Both the position numbers and the translations under genes were made by a program. A stretch of 64,000 nucleotides of DNA from UBA7703 sp034926785 (GTDB lineage Bacteria > Bacillota > Clostridia > Christensenellales > CAG-138). Positions 59,759 through 64,000 of the stretch are shown here, piece by piece (the stretch's first letter is position 1; each line of letters opens with the position of its first letter). The stretch spans positions 30,250 to 94,249 of the forward strand of contig JAYFQU010000021.1 of assembly GCA_034926785.1 (NCBI GenBank), given 5' to 3'. A model generated the notes under the pieces. The model was not told the DNA's origin and searched no databases. It saw nothing but the letters and a program-made list of their open reading frames with translations.

Positions 59759-60298
59759 TCACTCGTAATATTTGACGACATCATCAATCGGCTTCCGGGA
59801 TTTGACGCGCAGTTGCTCCGTCGCCGCATAACCCACGGCGAGAATTAACCGCACGCGCGTGCTCTTGGGCAGCTCGAACAAATCCCGAATCTTTTGCTCG
59901 TTATGCCAGCCGATGATGCAGGTCGAGAGCCCCAGTTCCGTCGCCGCATAGCAAAATTGCGAGGCGGAAAACGCAACATCGATCGGCGCAAAATCCTGAT
60001 CTTTGAACTTTTGTGAGAGGGATACACGCGCCACCGTCGCCTCTTGCAGTACCACTGCGAAGGCAGGGCAGTTCTTCAAAAACTGATTCATGCCAAACTC
60101 CATCATCAAAGGGCGCAGCTTTTCGGCAAGCTCGGCATTGGTCACGATTAAGTATTTCCAGGGCTGTCCGTTGCAGGCGGACGGCGCGAGCCAAGCCGCC
60201 TCTGCGCAGCGCGTCAGCTTTTCCTTTTCCACCGGGCGGTTCGGATCAAAATTCCGGCAGCTTTCCCGCCGCCGAACCAGGTCAAAATAGTCGCTCAT
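59759..60298 (-). CDS. Nitroreductase-family protein
   Basis: A 179-residue FMN-dependent nitroreductase-fold protein: RRRESCRNFDPNRPVEKEKL at the N-terminus, APSACNGQPWKYLIV (FMN phosphate region), and ELGLSTCIIGWHNEQKI followed by LPKSTRVRLILAVGYA. It should use NAD(P)H to reduce quinones, nitro compounds or similar; the natural substrate is unknown. AAGGAGG precedes the ATG, which overlaps the stop of the HD-domain gene by 4 nt. Confidence 0.92.
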   Translation of the reverse strand: MSDYFDLVRRRESCRNFDPNRPVEKEKLTRCAEAAWLAPSACNGQPWKYLIVTNAELAEKLRPLMMEFGMNQFLKNCPAFAVVLQEATVARVSLSQKFKDQDFAPIDVAFSASQFCYAATELGLSTCIIGWHNEQKIRDLFELPKSTRVRLILAVGYAATEQLRVKSRKPIDDVVKYYE

Positions 60299-60870
60299 TT
60301 TGTTTCCTCCTTGGCTTTGTCTATCTTATCCAGCGTATCCTGCAGCATCAGCGCGCGCAGTTCCTTAAGATACGGAAACTCCGCCGCGTTTTCCACCGCA
60401 TAGGTCTGCTGCAGCTCATATTCGAGCGGCAGCCAGGTGGAGATATCGCTCTCATTGTGCTGGATGACGGCCTCCATCTTATCCAGCGCTTTATACAACC
60501 GCGCTTCCGGCGTTTCGTATGCATCCATCTCGCAAAACAACGCGGTCAGTTCTTCGCACTGCGACCCCGGCAGGCTGGACAGCAGTGTCGCCACCGCGCT
60601 CTCTTCCGTTGCCTCATGTTCCTTGGTTTTTAAGAAGGACGGGATATCTCCCGTAATCGCCTCGCCGAAGTCATGGATCAGGCACATGCGGATGAGCTTG
60701 TTTCCGTCTATCTCCGGAAATTCCGGCGCAACCAACAGCGCAAGCACCGCAAGCCGCCAGGAATGTGCAGCAACCGTCTCGGTGATGCCGCCCCTCGTGG
60801 TGCTGTGTCTTCCATTCGTTTTCAGGCACTCCAGCCTGCTTAAAAAATTCAACAGTTCCCGTTGCTGCAT
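60295..60870 (-). CDS. HD-domain phosphohydrolase, YfbR/HDDC2-like
   Basis: A 191-residue metal-dependent phosphohydrolase. The HD motifs are VAAHSWRLAVLA (first His), CLIHDFGEAITGD (HD pair) and a later LDKMEA aspartate. The layout matches the 5'-deoxynucleotidase group (YfbR, HDDC2), which removes phosphate from deoxynucleoside monophosphates; this specificity is inference. GAGGAG lies about five bases before the ATG. It is cotranscribed with the nitroreductase gene. Confidence 0.88.
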   Translation of the reverse strand: MQQRELLNFLSRLECLKTNGRHSTTRGGITETVAAHSWRLAVLALLVAPEFPEIDGNKLIRMCLIHDFGEAITGDIPSFLKTKEHEATEESAVATLLSSLPGSQCEELTALFCEMDAYETPEARLYKALDKMEAVIQHNESDISTWLPLEYELQQTYAVENAAEFPYLKELRALMLQDTLDKIDKAKEETK

Positions 60871-60991
60871 ACGTTCTCCTCTACCGATGCGCACGTTTTT
60901 TCTGCGATTCGGTTATCCCCTCGATCATAACACAAACACCCACGCCTGCGCGCACGGGAATTAAAATCTCAACTATTTTTTTATCACCCCC

Positions 60992-61022
60992 TTGACTCTA
61001 ACGTTACGTCATGGTTTATCAT
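60992..61022 (+). promoter_or_regulatory. MerR-type promoter with 19-nt spacer
   Basis: TTGACT and TATCAT are separated by 19 nt, the hallmark of MerR-activated promoters. An imperfect palindrome around AACGTTACGT fills the spacer, so the next gene probably regulates itself. Confidence 0.75.
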
Positions 61023-61045
61023 CTGTTCAGGAGGTGAGGTTTGAC

Positions 61046-61798
61046 ATGCGGCTTACCATAGGAGCGCTCAGCAGGCTTTCCGGCGTTTCCGTCCGCGCTT
61101 TGCATCACTACGACCAGATCGGGCTTCTGCACCCGAGCGAGGTCGCGAATACCGGCTATCGATATTATGATGATGCGGCTATCGAGCGGCTCTGGCAAAT
61201 TCTGTTCTTTCGGGAACTGGATTTTCCGCTGAGCGACATTGCCGATATCCTATCCTCGCCGGGTTTTGACAGGATGCGCGCGCTGGAGGAACACCGATCC
61301 CTGCTTTTGCAGAAGCGCGAACGGCTGGATGCATTGATAACGCTCGTTTCCAATGCCATGAAGGGAGAAACAACCATGGAATTTAAACCATTTGACACCA
61401 GTAAGCTAGATGAAATGCGCGCGCAATATGCCGAGGAGGCAAAGGCTCGTTGGGGCAGCACGGAAGCCTATCGCGAGAGCGAACGCCGAACAGCCGCCTA
61501 TTCAAAGGCGGACTATGCGCGGCTTCAGGATGAGGCGGGCGAAATCTTTGCGGCATTTGCCGCGTTGGTCGGAACCGACCCGGCGGATCATCGCGTGCAG
61601 GCGCTGGTCAAGCGCTGGCAGACGCATATCAGCGAGAGCTACTACGCCTGCACAAACGAGGTCCTCGCGGGCCTTGGGCAGATGTATGTTGCTGATGAGC
61701 GGTTTACGAAGAATATCGATCATTATGGCGCGGGTGCCGCCCGGTTGATGTCCGATGCAATTGCCGTCTATTGCGGTGCCAGTCCATCGCCGACGTAA
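61046..61798 (+). CDS. MerR-family regulator with TipAS ligand domain
   Basis: A 250-residue activator. The N-terminal winged helix-turn-helix reads TIGALSRLSGVSVRALHHYD and GYRYYDDAAIERL, with a dimerisation helix to about residue 105. The C-terminal half (about 115-245) matches TipAS, an antibiotic- or peptide-binding domain (AKARWGSTEAY, HISESYYACTNEVLAGLGQMY, ADERFTKNID). Relatives such as TipA, SkgA and Mta switch on multidrug-response genes on drug binding. GGAGGTGA precedes the ATG. No target gene other than itself is obvious here. Confidence 0.93.
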   Translation: MRLTIGALSRLSGVSVRALHHYDQIGLLHPSEVANTGYRYYDDAAIERLWQILFFRELDFPLSDIADILSSPGFDRMRALEEHRSLLLQKRERLDALITLVSNAMKGETTMEFKPFDTSKLDEMRAQYAEEAKARWGSTEAYRESERRTAAYSKADYARLQDEAGEIFAAFAALVGTDPADHRVQALVKRWQTHISESYYACTNEVLAGLGQMYVADERFTKNIDHYGAGAARLMSDAIAVYCGASPSPT

Positions 61799-61919
61799 TC
61801 GACAACCCCATTCGGGAGCATGGGGATTCGCAAAATCCTCGACCTAACATCCAATTCGGCGATTCATTCGCCGAAACAGTAGAACCCCATCGACAAAGTT
61901 CGAAGGACTTTGGCGGTGG
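61799..61919. repeat. Palindromic intergenic repeat family 2, copy 2 (shortened)
   Basis: In the same orientation as copy 1: CCATTCGGGAG, then AATTCGGCGATTCATTCGCCGAA, then CCCCATCGACAAAGT. It lacks the middle block (CGCGATTCGCG and TAACCCAAAGTA) that the other two copies have. Confidence 0.65.
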
Positions 61920-61925
61920 ACGAAA

Positions 61926-61956
61926 CAGGCGGCGCGGAATCCTTCCGCGCCGCCTG
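61926..61956. terminator. Bidirectional hairpin between merR-tipAS and the ABC-2 operon
   Basis: A perfect 14-bp stem (CAGGCGGCGCGGAA and complement) with a 3-nt loop between two convergent genes; T runs are short, so termination efficiency is uncertain. Confidence 0.65.
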
Positions 61957-61973
61957 TTCGCTTGCGTAACCCG

Positions 61974-62717
61974 TTATTCCCCGTCCTGTCTCATTTTTTT
62001 ACGAAATGCGAAAACCGCAATCAGGAGCAAGACCAACGCATAGCCGATCACCCACCACAGGTGTGGCATGATATCTGCGTAATTCGCCGTGACCGCCGCA
62101 CGCCCGGCATCCACCGCGTGGGCGAACGGCAGCAGATAAGCAATCTTTTTGAATACACCGCCGACCAGGTTCAAGTCAAACCACGTTCCGCTGAGCCATG
62201 CGGAGAGGTTCGTCAACAGGGCGCCGCAGATGCCGCCAACCTGTTTGTCGTTGAACACGCTGCCGCAAAGCAGACCGATGCCGATGAAGAGCAGCGCGGC
62301 AGGCAGTGACACAGCGATGGCAAGCAGCGCGTTTAGTGTGAGTTTCATGCCAAGCGCGCCCGCGACCAGGAAACTGAGGAAGGACTGCGCCAGTGCCATC
62401 GGAATGAGCGGCAGCGTATAGCCGAGGATGTAATCCGAAGCGCGCATGGGCGAGGCGAAGAGCCGCATCAGAAAGGACGTCGTACGGTCTTTGCTGATCA
62501 ACGTTGCGGAAAACAGGGAGATAAACGACAGCCCAAACACCGCAATCCCCGGTGTAAGCTGTTCCAGGCGGAAGAGATCCACGGGAATATTGCTTTGGAT
62601 TGCGGTGAGCAGCAAGAGCAGGATCACCGGAAAGCCGAGCCCGAAGGCGAGGTTGAGCGCATCACGCAAAATCTCCTTTGTGTTTCGCCCTGAAAAAGCC
62701 ATCATTGCGTTCATCAT
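61974..62717 (-). CDS. ABC-2 type transporter permease
   Basis: A 247-residue membrane protein with six hydrophobic segments typical of ABC-2 exporters (ILRDALNLAFGLGFPVILLLL at TM1, LISKDRTTSFLMRLFASPM loop, LLPFAHAVDAGR near the end). It forms the membrane part of an exporter of drugs or lipids with the ATPase encoded upstream, whose stop it overlaps (ATGA). GGAGG lies five bases before the ATG. Confidence 0.9.
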   Translation of the reverse strand: MMNAMMAFSGRNTKEILRDALNLAFGLGFPVILLLLLTAIQSNIPVDLFRLEQLTPGIAVFGLSFISLFSATLISKDRTTSFLMRLFASPMRASDYILGYTLPLIPMALAQSFLSFLVAGALGMKLTLNALLAIAVSLPAALLFIGIGLLCGSVFNDKQVGGICGALLTNLSAWLSGTWFDLNLVGGVFKKIAYLLPFAHAVDAGRAAVTANYADIMPHLWWVIGYALVLLLIAVFAFRKKMRQDGE

Positions 62718-63448
62718 ACCGCCTCCGCTTCCGTTGCCAACGCGATAAACGCGTCCTCAAAATTCTTGGCGCCCGTTTGCTGTAAGAGTTCGGCGACGGT
62801 GCCCACAGCTGCGAGCTTTCCTTTGGAGAGGATCCCAACGCGGTCGCTCAGCGCCTCCACCTCCTCCAGATAATGAGTGGTAAGAATGATGGTAACCTGC
62901 CCGTGGAGCTTTTGCAGGACGCTCCAGAGTTCGCGCCGGGCAATGACGTCCAGCCCAAGCGTCGGTTCGTCCAAAAAGAGAATCTTTGGTTCACTGATCA
63001 GCGCCATACCGATGCTGAGCCTGCGCTGCATGCCACCGGAGAGCGTTTTAGCCAGTTGCTTATAAACCTCGCTGAGACCAAGTCGCCGCGCAATCTCCTC
63101 TGCCTTCTCGCGCGCAGACTTCCCGTCCAGGCCATAGATACGCGCCATGAGCATCAAGTTCTCGCCAACGCTCAAATTGCGCGCAATCGCCGTCTCCTGC
63201 GGCGAGACGCCGTTGTGCGCCTTAGCCCGCTGTGGATCGGCCGTGATGCTGTCTCCCAGCAGCAAGGCCTCCCCCTCCGTCGGTGTTGTCAGCCCGGAGA
63301 GCATCTTGATCGTGGTTGTTTTTCCCGCGCCGTTTATGCCAAGCAGAGCGAATAGTTCTCCCGTTCGAACGCTCAGGTCTACGTGATCTACGGCCGTCTT
63401 TGTTCCATATTGCTTCGTTAAGCCCTTTGCCTGAATTGCGTATTCCAT
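62714..63448 (-). CDS. ABC transporter ATP-binding protein (drug/lipid exporter type)
   Basis: A 244-residue ATPase with Walker A GINGAGKTTT, Q-loop SPQETAIARNL, signature LSGGMQRRLSIG, Walker B ILFLDEPTLGLD and switch TTHYLEE. This is the DrrA/CcmA-type subgroup that pairs with ABC-2 permeases. It starts 5 nt after the AbrB-like gene and is coupled to the permease, so the three form one operon, likely controlled by the AbrB-like protein. Confidence 0.94.
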   Translation of the reverse strand: MEYAIQAKGLTKQYGTKTAVDHVDLSVRTGELFALLGINGAGKTTTIKMLSGLTTPTEGEALLLGDSITADPQRAKAHNGVSPQETAIARNLSVGENLMLMARIYGLDGKSAREKAEEIARRLGLSEVYKQLAKTLSGGMQRRLSIGMALISEPKILFLDEPTLGLDVIARRELWSVLQKLHGQVTIILTTHYLEEVEALSDRVGILSKGKLAAVGTVAELLQQTGAKNFEDAFIALATEAEAV

Positions 63449-63453
63449 ATCTG

Positions 63454-63738
63454 TTACTCCGCGTCCGCCTTCTTCTCGGCCAATTGCCGGATTTCCTCAT
63501 AGGTCATTTCAGCCGCTTCTTCCTCCGGCTTTTTATGGTGAAAGATCGCGTCCGCAACCTGACTCAGAAACACATCATTTTTCATGATCGCAAGTCCGGT
63601 TGTCTCGTCACCCAGAACCACCAGGCTGTCGCCCGGTTGAATGTCAAATATTTCCCGCGCGTTTTTTGGAATCACGATCTGCCCCTTTTCCCCAACCTTC
63701 ACCGTTCCAAACAGATGCTTTCCTTTTGGTGCTGCCAT
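63454..63738 (-). CDS. AbrB/MazE/SpoVT-family DNA-binding protein
   Basis: A 94-residue protein whose first 50 residues form a swapped-hairpin AbrB fold (VKVGEKGQIVIPKNAREIF, IQPGDSLVVLGDE), followed by a helical Glu/Lys-rich tail. Such dimers bind AT-rich promoter DNA as transition-type regulators; here it heads the ABC-2 exporter operon and may control it. AAGGGA lies upstream of the ATG. No toxin gene follows, so an antitoxin role is unlikely. Confidence 0.92.
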   Translation of the reverse strand: MAAPKGKHLFGTVKVGEKGQIVIPKNAREIFDIQPGDSLVVLGDETTGLAIMKNDVFLSQVADAIFHHKKPEEEAAEMTYEEIRQLAEKKADAE

Positions 63739-63765
63739 GGCTTTTCCCTTCCGTATAACTAGTAT

Positions 63766-63784
63766 TACTTTTCATACTTTTCAT
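63766..63784. promoter_or_regulatory. Tandem 9-bp repeat in the leader of the AbrB operon
   Basis: TACTTTTCA occurs twice in tandem just upstream of the AbrB-like start; a possible autoregulatory site. Confidence 0.35.
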
Positions 63785-63793
63785 TTCGTCATT

Positions 63794-63822
63794 GTTATAC
63801 ATCGCTTTTGTGGTGGTGTCAA
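63794..63822 (-). promoter_or_regulatory. Promoter of the AbrB/ABC-2 operon
   Basis: On the minus strand a perfect TTGACA, 17 nt and TATAAC, about 50 nt before the AbrB-like start. Confidence 0.75.
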
Positions 63823-63834
63823 GAGGTGCGGCAC

Positions 63835-63859
63835 AAAAAAAGCCCCGCTGTTGCGGGGC
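63835..63859 (-). terminator. Terminator of a minus-strand gene beyond the right edge
   Basis: A perfect 7-bp stem GCCCCGC/GCGGGGC with a TGTT loop, followed on the minus strand by seven T residues. Confidence 0.8.
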
Positions 63860-63860
63860 A

Positions 63861-64000
63861 CAGCCCATCGACAAAGTCCTGCGGACTCTGCCGATGGGTT
63901 TTACTTTGGGTTAAAATGACGCGAATCGCGCCATTTTTTCACAAATTCGGCGAATGAATCGCCAAATTTGAAGGAACATGGGGGATTTTCGAAATCCCCC
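63861..64000. repeat. Palindromic intergenic repeat family 2, copy 3 (runs off the window)
   Basis: In the opposite orientation to copies 1 and 2: CCCATCGACAAAGTCC/GGACTCTGCCGATGGG hairpin, TTTTACTTTGGGTTA, CGCGAATCGCG, then AATTCGGCGAATGAATCGCC and a final GGGGGATTTTCGAAATCCCCC-like palindrome at the window edge. Confidence 0.72.

Noticed and set aside
63454..63738. Antitoxin of a toxin-antitoxin pair
   Set aside because: The AbrB/MazE fold is present, but the coupled genes are an ABC exporter, not a toxin.
1..64000. CRISPR arrays, rRNA, tRNA genes, prophage or transposase genes
   Set aside because: No regularly spaced repeats, no tRNA-like cloverleaf with a TTCRA loop, and no integrase, capsid or transposase motif was seen in any frame.

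Overview
The window looks like chromosomal DNA of a Gram-positive anaerobe of the Bacillota, probably class Clostridia and possibly near Christensenellales. The basis is: strong Shine-Dalgarno sites with ATG, GTG and TTG starts; several lipobox lipoproteins and no outer-membrane genes; pyruvate phosphate dikinase, NrdR, an AmmeMemoRadiSam cluster, a CD1871A-type CXXC peptide and fairly GC-rich coding DNA. The placement is inference; no rRNA or tRNA gene was seen. 

Layout. 1-4.7 kb: minus-strand genes for a YbaK-type deacylase (cut by the window edge), a PlsC-like acyltransferase, a family 2 glycosidase and a cation diffusion facilitator. 4.8-12 kb: a YegP protein, an S24-type repressor homologue, two related PQQ-like beta-propeller membrane proteins and a DUF1002 protein. 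12.3-14.7 kb: a polar amino-acid ABC transporter. 14.7-24 kb: an accessory-looking stretch with a rifampin ADP-ribosyltransferase (arr), four GNAT acetyltransferases, a VOC protein, a decayed FMN reductase, a TetR/hydrolase pair with a perfect operator, and a six-gene plus-strand operon. 24-30 kb: a DUF937 protein with a histone-H1-like tail, a membrane glycosyltransferase-like protein, a cupin, and the AmmeMemoRadiSam pair with a fused Memo/AMMECR1 protein. 30-41 kb: an M15 peptidase, ppdK, a large diguanylate cyclase, a parvulin lipoprotein with a 29-residue membrane peptide, pgeF, nrdR and rpsU. 41-47.5 kb: a nucleoside-type BMP ABC transporter followed by thymidine kinase and a deoxyribosyltransferase-like protein, a plausible salvage unit. 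47.5-53 kb: a glycosyltransferase, rplM-rpsI, a membrane protein, a threonine aldolase and an MBL lipoprotein. 53-55 kb: a tightly coupled TlpA / CD1871A / polyferredoxin operon. 55-64 kb: a large Ig-like/SH3 surface protein, a metallophosphoesterase, a nitroreductase with an HD protein, a MerR-TipAS regulator and an AbrB/ABC-2 exporter operon. 

The most unusual signal is between genes. Three copies of a roughly 195-bp, hairpin-rich element each lie between convergent genes. Each is flanked on both sides by the same locus-specific terminator hairpin, as if it had inserted into a terminator and duplicated it. Stems inside the element show paired compensatory differences between copies. A second, unrelated palindromic repeat family is also present three times. 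Four genes have a -10 box 6-7 nt before the ATG and no ribosome-binding site, suggesting leaderless mRNAs.
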